A stretch of DNA of 64,000 nucleotides from Malurus cyaneus samueli. Taxonomy: Eukaryota > Chordata > Aves > Passeriformes > Maluridae. The notes beneath the pieces are model-generated. The model saw only the letters and a program-made list of their open reading frames with translations. It searched no databases and had not been told where the DNA came from. Below, piece by piece: positions 24,801-63,802 of this stretch. The DNA lies in contig CM019214.1 of NCBI GenBank assembly GCA_009741485.1, positions 2,376,566 through 2,440,565 of the forward strand. The letters run 5' to 3'. The translations under genes and the position numbers were made by a program. How positions within the stretch are numbered: the first letter of the stretch is position 1; the number at the start of each line of letters is the position of its first letter.

Positions 24801-25370
24801 TTCAGATGCAGTTTTCTGCTACCAAATAAACAATGGTGGGTAACCTGACGCACGTCATGAGATGAGTAACTTCAGTCACTGTGGTGCTGAAATCCCTGAA
24901 ATACTCAAGGGGAAGCTCATGCTCCAATGAAGCTGCCCTTTCTAAAAGGCACACACGTGGCAACAGGATTAAATGCTCTTCACGAAGAGCGTAAGAGCAG
25001 CTCATATCTGCCCCGCTGTAAGAATCTGCTGCTCCCTTCCCCTGGCGGTGTCTCCGGTTCTTTTCCGGGTGAGGAAGAAGGGAAGCAGCGCCTTGAAACA
25101 CGGCAGGGCCCGGCCGCCTCCTCGCAGGGCCGCTCTGACAAGCGAGCCCCGGGCAGGGCCTGCCGCTCCCAGCCGGGTCCAGCGGCTCCGGCAGCGGGGA
25201 ACGGGCCGGGCAGGGGGAACCGAGCCGGGGAAGCGCCGGGGGGCGGGAGGGCCCCTCCGCCCGGGCTGCGGGGAGCTCCACGTGAGGGCCCCGGGCCTGC
25301 CTGCGCCACCACGCCCGGCCCGGCCCGCCGCCGAGGCCAAGGGAAGGATCTCACCTTTATTCTTGGGCAT
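18815..25370 (-). CDS. EIF1AX: EIF1AX, translation initiation factor eIF1A, complete coding region (7 exons)
   Basis: The joined exons 25355-25370, 24452-24535, 22594-22697, 21710-21760, 20433-20514, 20236-20327 and 18815-18820 make 435 bases: 144 codons plus TAA, the usual family length. Residues 1-33 form the basic N-terminal tail (MPKNKG, NRRRGKN). Residues about 34-95 are the OB fold ([18 protein letters not shown]). The C-terminal tail is acidic and ends DDDEDIDDI. eIF1A binds the 40S A site, helps load the ternary complex, and its tails tune scanning and AUG selection. All internal junctions are GT-AG and in frame. Compared with the human protein from memory there are only conservative changes, such as Met50 to Leu and Val79 to Ile. 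The intact frame and introns exclude a retrocopy. Confidence 0.97.
18821..20235 (-). other. EIF1AX: EIF1AX intron 6
   Basis: A 1,415-base intron, AT-rich, with GT-AG ends. No repeat or RNA gene is recognised. Small open frames inside have no domain. Confidence 0.85.
20236..20327 (-). CDS. EIF1AX: EIF1AX exon 6, acidic C-terminal tail
   Basis: 92 bases encode residues 113-143. It holds [17 protein letters not shown] and the acidic run, which is rich in GAT codons. The donor follows the penultimate codon, GAT|GTAAGT. The C-terminal tail contributes to scanning and eIF5B contact in the family. Confidence 0.97.
20433..20514 (-). CDS. EIF1AX: EIF1AX exon 5
   Basis: 82 bases encode residues 86-112 ([10 protein letters not shown] to GELPEH) plus one base of codon 113. 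They cover the end of the OB fold and the helical segment after it. The acceptor is ATTTAG|GA and the donor CATG|GTAAGG. The following intron is only 105 bases. Confidence 0.97.
20515..21709 (-). other. EIF1AX: EIF1AX intron 4 with a CR1 insert
   Basis: A 1,195-base GT-AG intron. Apart from the CR1 tail near 20,785-20,925 nothing is recognised in it. Confidence 0.85.
20785..20925 (-). mobile_element. CR1 LINE 3' end, inverted
   Basis: The plus strand shows 'caatcacagaatggtttgga', then 'ccaacccccctgccatggtc', then 'gaacactgccaggggtggga'. This is the inverted CR1 3' terminus. It lies inside an EIF1AX intron in the gene's own direction. Confidence 0.8.
21710..21760 (-). CDS. EIF1AX: EIF1AX exon 4
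   Basis: 51 bases encode residues 69-85 ([17 protein letters not shown]), in phase 0 at both ends. Residue 79 is Ile where the human protein has Val (from memory). The acceptor is CTTCAG|GT and the donor CAG|GTAAAA. Confidence 0.97.
21761..22593 (-). other. EIF1AX: EIF1AX intron 3
   Basis: An 833-base GT-AG intron with AT-rich sequence. No repeat or RNA gene is recognised. Confidence 0.85.
22594..22697 (-). CDS. EIF1AX: EIF1AX exon 3
   Basis: 104 bases encode residues 34-68, from [10 protein letters not shown] to KLRKK. This is the core of the OB fold, carrying the conserved [12 protein letters not shown] surface used for rRNA binding. The acceptor is TTTCAG|AA and the donor AAAAAAG|GTAATT. 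The exon ends in phase 0. Confidence 0.97.
22698..24451 (-). other. EIF1AX: EIF1AX intron 2 with a CR1 scrap
   Basis: A 1,754-base GT-AG intron. A CR1-like 3' end lies at 22,721-22,815, very near the exon 3 acceptor. The remainder is unremarkable. Confidence 0.85.
22721..22815 (-). mobile_element. CR1 LINE 3' end scrap
   Basis: The text 'aaaatcattgaggctggaaa' followed by 'gatcaacaagcccaaccatt' and 'cagcactgctaaatccacca' matches an inverted CR1 terminus subtype. The same phrase order appears at 49,080-49,170. It begins only about 24 bases upstream of the EIF1AX exon 3 acceptor. Confidence 0.7.
24452..24535 (-). CDS. EIF1AX: EIF1AX exon 2
   Basis: 84 bases encode residues 6-33 plus the first base of codon 34. 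They hold the basic N-terminal tail ([14 protein letters not shown]) and the first strand, ending at DGQ. The acceptor is TTTAG|GC and the donor CAAG|GTGAGT. Confidence 0.97.
24536..25354 (-). other. EIF1AX: EIF1AX intron 1, partly CpG-rich
   Basis: An 819-base intron whose promoter-proximal third (about 25,060-25,354) belongs to the CpG island. The distal part is ordinary AT-rich sequence. Confidence 0.85.
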
Positions 25371-25600
25371 GGCGCGGGCGCTCCGCCGCGGAGGGGCTGC
25401 GGGAGGGGCTGCGGGAAGGGCTCCGGGCGGGGGCGGCGGTTCGGGCTCGGCGGCGGCTGCGGGCGGGACCAGCGGCGGGCCGGGCTGCGCGGCTCGTGCG
25501 CTGCGCTCCGGACACTGCGCCCGCCCGGCCACAGCGCCCCCCCGCGGCCCGGCGGACTGCGGCACCGCCCGCTCCGAGCCCGCCCGGCAGATCACGACAC
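25060..25600 (-). promoter_or_regulatory. EIF1AX: EIF1AX CpG-island promoter region and 5' UTR
   Basis: This is a dense CpG stretch around the start codon with GGGCGGGG-type boxes (for example 'ccgggcgggggcggcggttc' near 25,422). No TATA box is seen, as expected for a housekeeping gene. The transcription start probably lies within about 200 bases upstream of 25,370. It cannot be placed from sequence alone. Confidence 0.65.
25355..25370 (-). CDS. EIF1AX: EIF1AX exon 1 (coding part)
   Basis: Sixteen coding bases give MPKNK plus the first base of Gly6. The donor is G|GTGAG. The ATG at 25,368-25,370 sits in a GC-rich context, and the next residues match the invariant eIF1A start, so the start codon is secure. 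The upstream 5' UTR lies in the CpG-rich stretch to about 25,560. Confidence 0.96.
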
Positions 25601-26210
25601 GACACACACGGCAGCGCCGGACACACAGGGCAGCGCCGGACACACACACACGGCAGAGCCGGACACACACACAGGGCAGCGCCGGACACACAGGGCGCCC
25701 GGACACACACACACGGCAGCGCCGGACACACACACACGACAGCGCCGGACACACAGGGCAGCGCCGACACACACACAGGCAGAGCCGGACACACACACGG
25801 GCAGCGCGCCACAGGCGCGCGGACACACAGGGCAGCGCCGGACACACACACAGGCAGAGCGGCACACACGCAGCGCCGACACACACACAGGGCAGAGCCG
25901 GACACACAGGGCAGCGCCGGACACACAGGGCAGCGCCGGACACACACACAGGGCAGAGCCGGACACACAGGGCAGAGCCGGACACACACGCAGAGCCGGA
26001 CACACACGGCAGAGCCGGACACACACGGCAGAGCCGGGCACACGCGGCAGAGCCGGACACACACGGCAGAGCCGGACACACACGGCAGAGCCGGACACAC
26101 ACAGGGCAGTGCCGGACACACGCGGCAGCGCCGGACACACACACAGGGCAGCGCCGGACACACGCGGCAAGCGCCGGACACACACACAGCAGCGCCGGAC
26201 ACGGCCCGGG
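25590..26210. repeat. GC-rich VNTR, 17-23 bp unit
   Basis: About 30 copies occur of a unit such as gccggacacacacggcaga. The core varies by CA-step number and by ggcagc versus ggcaga. It begins about 220 bases upstream of the EIF1AX start codon. The lack of stop codons produces apparent proteins in all frames, with repetitive composition and no domain. Copy number is likely polymorphic and hard to assemble. Confidence 0.93.
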
Positions 26211-26223
26211 CCCGCTCCTCACC

Positions 26224-27325
26224 GCGGCGGCTGTGCTCTCCGCTCCTCACCGCTCCCCACTCCCCGCTCCCCCACTCCCCGTTCCCGCTCCGTTCCCCGT
26301 TCCCGCTCCGCTCCCCACTCCCCACTCCCACTCCCCGTTCCCCGCTCCCCTCCCCGCTTCCCCGCTCCCCGTTCCCCGTTCCCCACTCCCCACTCCCCCG
26401 TTCCCCGCTTCCCCGTTCCCCGTTCCCACTCCCCGTCCCCGCTCCCCGTTCCCCGTTCCCCACTCCCCACTCCCCGTTCCCCGTTCCCGTTCCCCACTCC
26501 CCGCTCCCGCTCCCCCACTCCCCGCTCCCCACCCCCGTTCCCCGTTCCCACTCCCCGTTCCCGCCCCGTTCCCCACTCCCACACCCCGTTCCCTTCCCCA
26601 TCCCCGCTCCCCGTTCCCCGCTCCCCTCTCCCCGCTCCGTTCCCGCTCCCCTCTCCCCGTTCTCCGTTCCCGTTCCCCACTCCGTTCCCGTTCCCCACTC
26701 CCCACACCCCGTTCCCCTTCCCCATTCCCCGTTCCCCGTTCCCCGTTCCCCTCCCCGCTCCCGTTCCCCGCTCCCCTTCCCCGCTCCCCTCCCCGCTCCC
26801 CTCTCCCGTTCTCCGTCCCCGTTCCCCATCCCCGCTCCCCGTTCCCCGTTCCCACTCCCACTCCCGTTCCCCGTCCACTCCCCACTCCCGTTCCCCGTTC
26901 CCCGTTCCCCACTCCCGTCCCTTCCCCTCCCACTCCCCGTTCCCCGTTCCCCACTCCCACTCCCCGTTCCCCACTCCCGTTCCCCGTTCCCCGTTCCCAC
27001 TCCCCACTCCCCGTTCCCCGTTCCCGTTCCCCGTTCCCGTTCCCCACTCCCCGCTCCCGTTCCCCGCTCCTCTCCCGTTCCCCGCTCCCCGTTCCCGCTC
27101 CCCGTTTCCCCACTCCCCGCTCCCCGTTCCCCGCTCCCCTCTCCCGTTCCCCGTCCCCGCTCCCGTTCCCACTCCCCGCTCCCCGTTCCCCGCTCCCCTC
27201 TCCCCGTCCCCGTTCCCCGCCTCCCCTCTCTCCGTTCCCCGCTCCCGTTCCCCACTCCCGTTCCCACTCCCGTTCCCAGTTCCCCTCTCCGTTCCCCGTT
27301 CTCCGCTCCCCGTCCCAGCCCCGGC
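26224..27325. repeat. 1.1-kb C-rich/G-rich repeat (ccccgttcccgctcc type)
   Basis: Almost uninterrupted words of the form ccccgttcccc, ccccgctccc and cactccc fill this stretch. The plus strand is nearly all C and T with regular G. The minus strand, which is the EIF1AX sense direction, therefore carries G-runs of three or four separated by two to five bases, the classic G-quadruplex pattern. Frames of hundreds of codons on both strands are artefacts of composition. Confidence 0.93.
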
Positions 27326-27439
27326 CCCGGGAGCGGCCCCGCCCGGGCTCTGAGGGTGTTTTGGTGGGCAGTTCAAGGGAAAGGACGCACCCAGCCAGCC
27401 CCGGACACCGCACTCGGGGGGAGCGGGGAGAGGATTAGC

Positions 27440-27765
27440 CAGAACGCCTTCCAGTACCGGCGGGAGCTTAAAGGAAAGACGGGAAAAGACTTAACAGAAG
27501 CACGTAGTGACAGGACAAGGGGGAACGAGTTCAGATTGAAAGAGATCGTTTAGATGAAACATTACGAAGAAATTCTTTACTGTGAGGGTAAAAGTGAGGC
27601 ACTGGCGCAGGTTTCCCAGAGAAGCTGTGGATGCCCTGTCCTCGCAGGGATGTTCAAGGATGAGGCTCCGAGGAACCTGCTCTGAGCTGTCCCTGGCACA
27701 GCAGCGGCATTGGAACCGGGAGATTCTCAAACGCCATTCCAACACAAACTCTGTGATTCCCTAAG
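27440..27765 (+). mobile_element. CR1 LINE 3' end
   Basis: The stretch reads 'cgtttagatgaaacattacg', 'aagaaattctttactgtgag', 'gtttcccagagaagctgtgg', then 'tctgtgattcccta' at the end. This is the canonical CR1 terminus, with an internal loss before the last segment. It is better preserved than the copies at the left of the window. Confidence 0.85.
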
Positions 27766-28585
27766 TCAGCGGGGGTGAAGGTGAGGAAGGCTGACAGCAG
27801 GAGCTGTGCTATATTGGCCCCCCTTTCTGCCTTTGTAGTTTCTGGAGACTTAAACGTTATCCAGGTAACTTGTAAATAAATTTGAAAATGTTTTTAGACA
27901 GGCAGGGTAAAGCTTTGTGCGCACACCTCTGATCCCCACTGCGAATTTCACTGAGGACATTGCCCAGCGCCCATTGCCGAACCTCTCTTCATGTCCTCTG
28001 ATGCCTTTTTTTGGGTACACTTAGCAAGACCTCTGTTTACATTCCTCACAAATCACAATTTCTGCATTTTTTTGTAGACTATGGAACCTTTGAAAATCTT
28101 TCATCATTAAAAAGAATCACAGCTGTAAGCTTCCAAGTTGTATGAGCTGCTAAAAATGGGCTTGTTATTTATGGAGTTCTTCTGCATACAATCTTGCTTT
28201 TCAAATGTTTACCAAGTGGATTATTATTCCACAAGCCCGTATTTTCAGTGTCCAGGGCAATGCAGGCATTGCAAGAGTTACTGAGCACAATCCCTTTGGG
28301 TGGTACTTGAGAGTTGACTGGAATCCACACAAAGTATTAAAAACCAATATCCTTGCACTGTGGTCTTTTTGTATCTTAGATCAGGTCTGTGAACACGCTG
28401 AACATGAGTGCTTTTCCTTTTTCTCCATGTTTACCTTTCAGCATGCTAAAACTGATAGACTTGATTTTTACAAAGCCTTTCTGGCTGGCAAAGCACACTC
28501 AACCTGTGAAGGTTGTTCAGAGTTAGTGACGAACAAGCAAGGACTTTTTGTAACTGTTCAGAAGAAATGATCACATAAAACAGCC
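27766..28585. other. Intergenic between RPS6KA3 3' end and CR1
   Basis: No recognised gene or repeat. The 121-codon open frame at 28,205-28,570 has no recognisable domain and is probably chance. A longer RPS6KA3 3' UTR could extend into it. Confidence 0.5.
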
Positions 28586-28603
28586 CTTTAAGATGTTTGA
28601 AAG

Positions 28604-28609
28604 TTTATT
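28604..28609 (-). other. Candidate distal poly(A) signal of RPS6KA3
   Basis: The plus strand has tttatt, so the transcript reads AATAAA, with GT-rich sequence about 20-30 bases downstream. Confidence 0.5.
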
Positions 28610-31600
28610 CATAGTAGAAATTTCAATTTCTTTTGAAGACTACAAAACCTGCCATTAGACAGGAAAACAAGCAATGATAACTTTCCCAAACTGTTCATAG
28701 TTACATCTGGAACAGTTTTAATTACACATTAATAGCATGATTGGAACATCTCTTAGATCAGACTCTGAATAAAACAATCATTTAAAGTATTCAGTACAAT
28801 TAATTATTTTTTTTTTAAACTAGCATTTCAGTTCTATTACAGCAGTGCCAAGCATCTAACAGATGCTATTGTAATGGTCTAGAACAAGGTACAATACCAC
28901 TGATTTCCTGGAACAGTACCCTAGACTCACTTACATGCCATGCTGAGAAAACTAGTATAAAGTATGATTGTATAGAATCGTAGAAAAATATTTTATCTGT
29001 GATTTTGTCATTTTTTAAAAATTGTCTAAGTAGACTTCCCCCCCCAACTAGGTTGCAAAATAATTACATCCCTCATACGTACACCTTCCCTTTGATTAGG
29101 TCAAGAGTATCAAGATAAAGCTAGTCATTTACATTGTTTTCATAAGTGAAAATTCATCTATTACCCATTGCTGCTCACTAAGGGCCAGCACACTTTGAAT
29201 CCTTTCCCTCCAATAATAGAAAAGCACAGCTTTAGTTGGTACACCACATTTACAACAGCAAAACACACACACACACAAAAAAAATCCCAGACACGTAAAT
29301 CTATTTTCTTATGGCCTTGTCTCTTTAGAAAAAAAGTTTTAAATATTTTCTTGAAAAACTCCTTATAAGTTTCATTCAATGTTATAGTGATTATGAATAC
29401 AGAACTTTGCCTTTACTGGATATAGATGACATTTAATAAGTATTTCAACTCTTCCCTGCATTCCCTCATGCTCTCAAGCACAGTAAATGGTAATTTCACA
29501 CTAAAAGAATGAAAAACAAACCATGGTCAACATATAGACAATTCACCTGTATCTGCATTCTCCTTTTTTTATCTGCTATGACTGAGTCACTTTGCAGTCC
29601 AGCAGTGAATGTACACAGTGTGTCATATACTCACATTCTAACAGAAAGGTGCTGGGACTCTAAGAAGCATTATGTGGATTTCTTTATAGGTTGTAACAAC
29701 TGCAGCTACAAAAAACATAAAAACAAAGGTGAAAGTTGTGAACATGGATCCAAACCTGGAATAAAGGTATGTAAACCACACCTAGGCTGTAAAATACACC
29801 TCCCTGCATAGGCAGGCCCTTTATACCTCAGTTTAGAAAGTAAATTAAAAAAAAATATAGTGGATGTAGACTCAAACACATTCAACTTAGGGTGTGCTAA
29901 ACTGCCCTGTTTTGCTACAATTTAAAATGTTCATGCTCTGCTGATACATATACATGACTTAATAGCAACATCTGTAAAGTCTAGACTACATTAACAGCTC
30001 ACTTGAGAATGTAGATACATAAAATGCAGGAGTTAATTTTGCTTCACTATTTGGCTAATGATGAGTGAGCTTGAGGACCATAAAATATGGCTACAATAAA
30101 ACTACTGAAAGTACTTTTATTTTAATGTGGATATTGCCAATAGTGAGGCAGTTTAACACTTCTTCTATTCAGATATCTGTTCTTTGCCAGGTACCTATAT
30201 ACACAAACTGAACAGAGTAGAACTCCTTCCTGAAGTGAAATGTTATTACTGACACACTGGCAAGTACTGCCATCCTTTTATTTTAACAATATTTAAATAA
30301 TTTTGTTGATTATGACAATCTTCTTATAAACACCTTAACACCCCCCCAGAAGGTACAGTTTCTAGATTTTGAGAAGCCTGACTTAAAATTGCTCACAGTG
30401 CTGAAAAATAAATTTTTGAGAGGTAAGGTTTTACTAAATTCCTCTGGAACTGCTGACACTATCAGAAAAAAATTAAGATGGTCTCTTTCTGTCTCTACAT
30501 AAAGATGTTTCTTGAAGGAAGGGTAGATGCATTTGTACAGCTAAAGGGAACTTCAATGCTAGACCACCAAGTAAGGAAAAAATACTAATTGCTTAGGAAG
30601 AGCTGTGTGTTCAAATTTCTGAGAGCTATGCTAATTTATGAATCTGTTTATAAAACCAATTTCTCCACAACTGTATAATGGATTAAATACTTCACAGATT
30701 TTTAAGGGCAATAAAAGTGGGATCCTTTGCAAGGCTAGCAAAGGGAGCTTCCCCTAGAACTCAGAAATTCTCTCATTCATTTAGAGTAAATCTGTGGTGT
30801 CATAAAGATGATTCTCCCTTTCAACAAACCTCTGATCATTTCAGGGAAATAAGCCAATTAATCACCATAAAAGAAATTTAATACCACTAAACCAAGAAAA
30901 TACCTTCTGAGGCAAAACACAAAATTGCATTTTAGTTTTAAAATTGCATTGTTCACCAACAGCTGTTTACCCAGACTCATATTTTATTAAAGCTGGATTT
31001 CTCAATAAAAACATGTTTGTATCTGGAAGGACATTACACAGTGTAATTTTGGTGGAATGGAACACTTCACTCACTGTATTCAAACACATTCCAGTGCCCC
31101 TTCTCATTTGGGCAATTTCATCTTTTCAAGACCAGCCATCAAGATGGGCCTTAAATTACCTGAGACACCAAGAGGCCAAGACTGTTACAAGTATATATCA
31201 GTATTTAAAGTGAGCCTTCCACCCTCATTGTGAACTCACTTTCATCTGTGGAAAAGTGACAATGTTCCCTCTGAATGGCTTCATCTCACCTGACTGGGAC
31301 AACACTATTTTCAAGGTAAATTAAAATGGCCCTTTTCTCACTCAACAGATCTTTATGATTTACTTCTCATTTTGCCCTTGCAGTCAATTAAAATTATCAG
31401 CAAATAACTGACAACATTAGATGAATGCAGTTTAAACCTACTTTTTGCAGGCTTCTGCTTATTAGTGACCAATATGTTTTGCTTTATCTCCAAATGTTGC
31501 CTTTTTTCTATAATGCCAACATTCATTCACTGAACAAATCCTTTGCAGCTTAAACACAAGTCATAGAATACAGATAAAATATTAACAATGGATTACAAGA

Positions 31601-32242
31601 ATAAACCATACAGAAATGTCCTCTATCAGAAAGTATTTAGCAGTAATTCCTGAGTCCAGAGATTAGATAGGAGAGACTAAAAGGGAGGGGAGGGATAACA
31701 AAGACAATGAGATACAGAGCAAGTTATCTTTTCTCTGGGTTATATTACCTATAGTATATATAGTATGGTGAGATTCACTGTTTAAATTTTGAGTACTATA
31801 AACAATATCCTCATTTCCATAACATGACATGTGGCATTAAAAACACAGAAATGTAGAAAAGACACAGGCAAGGAAAACTACTTATCCATAGTATTACATT
31901 CAATAGCTGTTTAACAGTCAGGCTTCTTTTAGAGCTGTCCAACAATACTGATTAATCCAGGTGAACTGTTTAATCAGATGTAATTGTCATAATGATTAAT
32001 AATATCTAAGTAAAACAAGGCATGTATACATTAAAGAAAACAGCACAGAAATGTACTGCTTGTGAACTGTTTACAAAAACATACAAAACGTTGGATGGCA
32101 CGAAGTATATAGTGCTAATATAAACAGATTGTTTAAGCTAAGTGCTTAACATAAACTGTCCATCTCGACCTGTAACAAAGAATATTTTAGGGGACAAAAA
32201 AAAATATTCCTTATAAAAATAATGCTATGTGGTGCAGAGTGC

Positions 32243-32248
32243 TTTATT
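32243..32248 (-). other. Candidate proximal poly(A) signal of RPS6KA3
   Basis: AATAAA in the transcript about 295 bases past the stop codon, with a T-rich run about 45-55 bases further on. Confidence 0.4.
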
Positions 32249-32403
32249 CAGTGTATTTTTGACAGAGGTGGCATTTGTAATTCTCCCGGTTTATTCAGTC
32301 GTGCGAACGTGATCATTTCCTTTCTTTCCACTCCTCACTCCATTTGCAGCTCCAGTAAGATCAGTAAGTTGCCATCAACAGTTTCAAGCGAGATAGATGA
32401 AAG

Positions 32404-32424
32404 CAGTAGCAGCAGCAGCAGCAT
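32404..32424 (-). repeat. Short (CTG)n run in RPS6KA3 3' UTR
   Basis: The plus strand reads gcagtagcagcagcagcagca, so the transcript has about five CTG units plus one interrupted unit. It is short and probably unremarkable. Confidence 0.8.
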
Positions 32425-32542
32425 TTTAGGTACCAGCTGGGCCAGAATGTGCTTGCAGGTATCTGTCAGATATGTGCTACCTGGCGCTATCATTTGTGCT
32501 ATCATCTTATGCCGTGGTACCAAGTGTCTGCTTGAGGTCATT

Positions 32543-60696
<28,154 letters not shown>

Positions 60697-62729
60697 TTAT
60701 TATGAATCTGTACTTCTCCTATGTTTCCTGATGTACTTCACATTTTGTCCTATAAAATTATAACTGTCTGCAAGTCAATACATTGTACACAGCTGAGAAC
60801 AGAGAGAATTTATTACCCTTTTTTCTGATAAACATCTTCATGCATTTCAATTAGCTTCAATTTCTGCTATTGACAAAACCTGATACTGGGCAAATCAATT
60901 TAACAAAAGCACATGAGAAAAAATAACGGCTGTCTGTTCCATATTTAGTTAACCCTTTAAATACTAGAGCAAAACAGTCCCAACTATGTATAGAAAACTA
61001 CTGAAAGGCATAGGGAATTATAGCAAAACAAACTTACTGCATAAATATAATCATACTATCATAAAGAAGTTTGTATTGGCTTAATTCATTAAATAACTCA
61101 CATTATTAAGATATTACCTCCTTCAGAATTTGAAAGAGAAATAATTTTTTTTTCATTTCCTTTATTATGAACTTAAAATAAAAATGCTATTGATTCAACG
61201 TAGTGTATAGTTCAGATTATCTTTCTGATAATAAGAACATTTAGTGAGAGTAAACATCCATGGAGAAATATCAGACATGAAAAGCAGTTGCTGTTCAAGC
61301 TGCCTGCACTGTCCCTCCATGGTGGCACAGAATTGGCACATTCTGAGCACAGAAATGCTCCTATGTCATGAGAGATTGACCCCCAACTCTTCTGCCAACT
61401 CCAGGCAGTGCTTGCTTCCCATCTGAACCTCTGAATCCGCCAGAACACAGAAAAAAAATTCAGAATTCTCCACAGGTGAGAGCTATTAAAGTTTGCTTTG
61501 AGTGGTTTAAGGTGTTGCATTTCTCTCTTATGCTATGTTTTGTTATTGCTCCTTTGACAAATGGATTGAACTCCAATTCAAAGTTTAAGTTCACTGCAAT
61601 CCTTGTACAGTTAACAAGCCAGAGTTCTCAGGTATTAAAACATAACAAAGCAGAAATTAAAAAAAAAGACAGGAACCAAAAGGGTATATAGGTGTTTATC
61701 TTCTCCCAGAAACAGGCACTTACAGTAATACAGGTACTTGTGAAAAAGTTATATGATTTTCATGAATGAACATAGAATACATTCCTAAAGCTGGAAGCAC
61801 ATGAAATAAGCTCTCAAACACAGAACAAACATCACATTTGAGTGTTGACCTTTGCATCTAAAGCCATTAAAATGTCACAAGATAGTGGTGTGGCTCCCAG
61901 TAGCTCATCTAAATGACAAGACTGAAATTCAGAATTATTTTTTTTTTAGGCACGTTCAGTTAAGAAAAAAATTTGAAAGGCATGTTTAAGTGCCTGCAGC
62001 CATGCAACAGTTACATGGAAAGTGCAGATTTACAAAAATCCTAGCAAAAAAAGTGTGAAGAACTGAGCTCATTTCAGACAGCAGCAGCTTGACTTGATAT
62101 CTTTGACTTGATATCTGACTTTTGTTTGACTGTAATTTCCAGTTGCATTCTACTGGAAGCACTGATTTTTCTTAATACATTAGATGCCAGACACTCTAGC
62201 AATGTTTTGGCTCTGTGTCTCTCTCCCCATCATAAAGGGGCACTGAAAGATGACACCTTCTAGCAGAGTGTATTAATAAACTAGTCTCTGCAGTAAACAA
62301 AACTGCATGTATATATTCTTGGATTTGCTCTAAATATTAAAAAGTTGAACTGTGTAGTTATATCAATGTGCTCTGGCTAATACAGCTGCATTCCTAAGAA
62401 AATAAGGCTCTCTAAATTAGATTTGTGGATCAAATACACTGTTTTCAAGCGTGGTCTTTTAGTCTTTAATTACAGGACAAAAAAAACCCCACTATGAAAT
62501 AGATATGAAAGAGCTAAAAAACCAGACAAATCAAGTAATACACTGTATTATTAAAAATACAGCATCATATATATAAAAAATTGTAATTATGAAAAACAGA
62601 ATTCCAGTTAATTTCATAATAAAGTTTCAGCAATAACCTTAATTTGCTCCCAACTCTGCTCTTCCTAAAACATGAACCACAAGCAAGCAGTACATGAAAA
62701 GCACCTGAAAATCAAGATTCAAAGTACTG

Positions 62730-62802
62730 AGAACTTATTACCTTTTAGAACTTATTACCCCTTTCAGAACTTATTACCTTTCAGAACTTATTACCCCTTT
62801 CA
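62730..62802. repeat. Approximately 18-bp tandem repeat, 4 units
   Basis: Units of the form agaacttattaccccttt are repeated four times with small variation. Confidence 0.85.
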
Positions 62803-63758
62803 GGGGTCACCTTTCTGCTCAAGCCTTTTGCATCCTTGAATTCTTGGTGCCTCAAAGAGTATCCTTTCCCAATTAAAAGTCATGCTCCCAATTTCAGTAT
62901 TTATCAGTCTCAAAGCTAGAACCACAGCTTGGACTGCAGTTTTTTACTGCAAGGTTAAACTGCAATCAAAAGATGATTGAGAGAAGCCCTCAAACATCTT
63001 AAAAAAGCAACTGCTGAGTGACCTTTGACCAGTCCTGAGCTATTAACAGCCTGGGGAATGTAGGGCTATTGAGGATATTAATGTACCTTAAATGAGTGGA
63101 AATCAATTGCAGAAAAATAGGAAGTAAATAATGAGAATGACACGTGCCACAAACCACAAAGGAGTCAAAATATAGGAAATTGTTCAAATACACACTCTCT
63201 GTAATAGTTTCAAGGGTAAGATCTGTGTGATAGACATTCAGTGCTAGATCTTCAGTGAAAAAAGTCACGATTTTAGCAGAAGTTCATAATTAAATATTTT
63301 TGTTCCCTCCACTATTCTATAAATATTTTGAGACAAACCTATATGTTAAAACTGGAATTCAATATAATAAGCAGTAATTAACTTGGTACAGCACTACAAG
63401 CTAAAACTATCCCAAAATTATCATTTCAATTTCAGTATGCAATGAATTAGAAGAACTTCACATTTAAACAGTGGCACAAAAGAACAAGCATAGAATCTGG
63501 TAAAGGTATTGATGAAAAAAAGATTAATTTTGGTCAATAGTAAAAAATACCTTATTTCTCTTTTCTTATAGAATTCTCCCAGACAGAATTCTCTGAAATA
63601 ATTCAAGCTTAAACTTATTTTGCTACTGACAGCATTCAAGATCAAAACCACCCAAGAAACAGATCAATTCACAACTCTTTTTGCTGAAGTAACTTAGATG
63701 ATATAACTTAAGATTTTATAAAGTACATTCTACATCAAGATCACGGGCCAAAATGTAC

Positions 63759-63772
<14 letters not shown>

Positions 63773-63799
<27 letters not shown>
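63773..63799. repeat. (TA)n microsatellite, about 13 units
   Basis: An uninterrupted ta run between 'actctg' and 'gcctg'. Confidence 0.97.

Positions 63800-63802
<3 letters not shown>

Larger units (their letters stand above)
28590..32542 (-). other. RPS6KA3: RPS6KA3 3' UTR (putative full extent)
   Basis: About 3.95 kb separate the stop codon from a minus-strand AATAAA at 28,604-28,609, which is followed by a GT-rich stretch (ctgttttatgtgatc). Human RPS6KA3 has short and long transcripts through alternative polyadenylation (from memory). A proximal AATAAA at 32,243-32,248, about 295 bases after the stop, would suit the short form. Within the UTR lies a short (CTG)5-like run at 32,404-32,424 on the sense strand. 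No mobile element is recognised. Confidence 0.65.

Noticed and set aside
26224..27325. Telomere-like repeat
   Set aside because: The words are GGGGAACGGGGA types and not TTAGGG, and period length varies. It is a simple GC-rich array between two genes.
24927..27553. Very long open frames (about 640-820 codons) on both strands
   Set aside because: They run through the GC-rich repeat arrays and the EIF1AX promoter in all frames at once. They translate to HTRQRR and PRSPFP-type repeats with no domain. Lack of stops is a result of composition.
28205..28570. 121-codon plus-strand frame near the RPS6KA3 3' end
   Set aside because: No recognisable domain or conserved motif. It lies antisense to the region just past the poly(A) signal.
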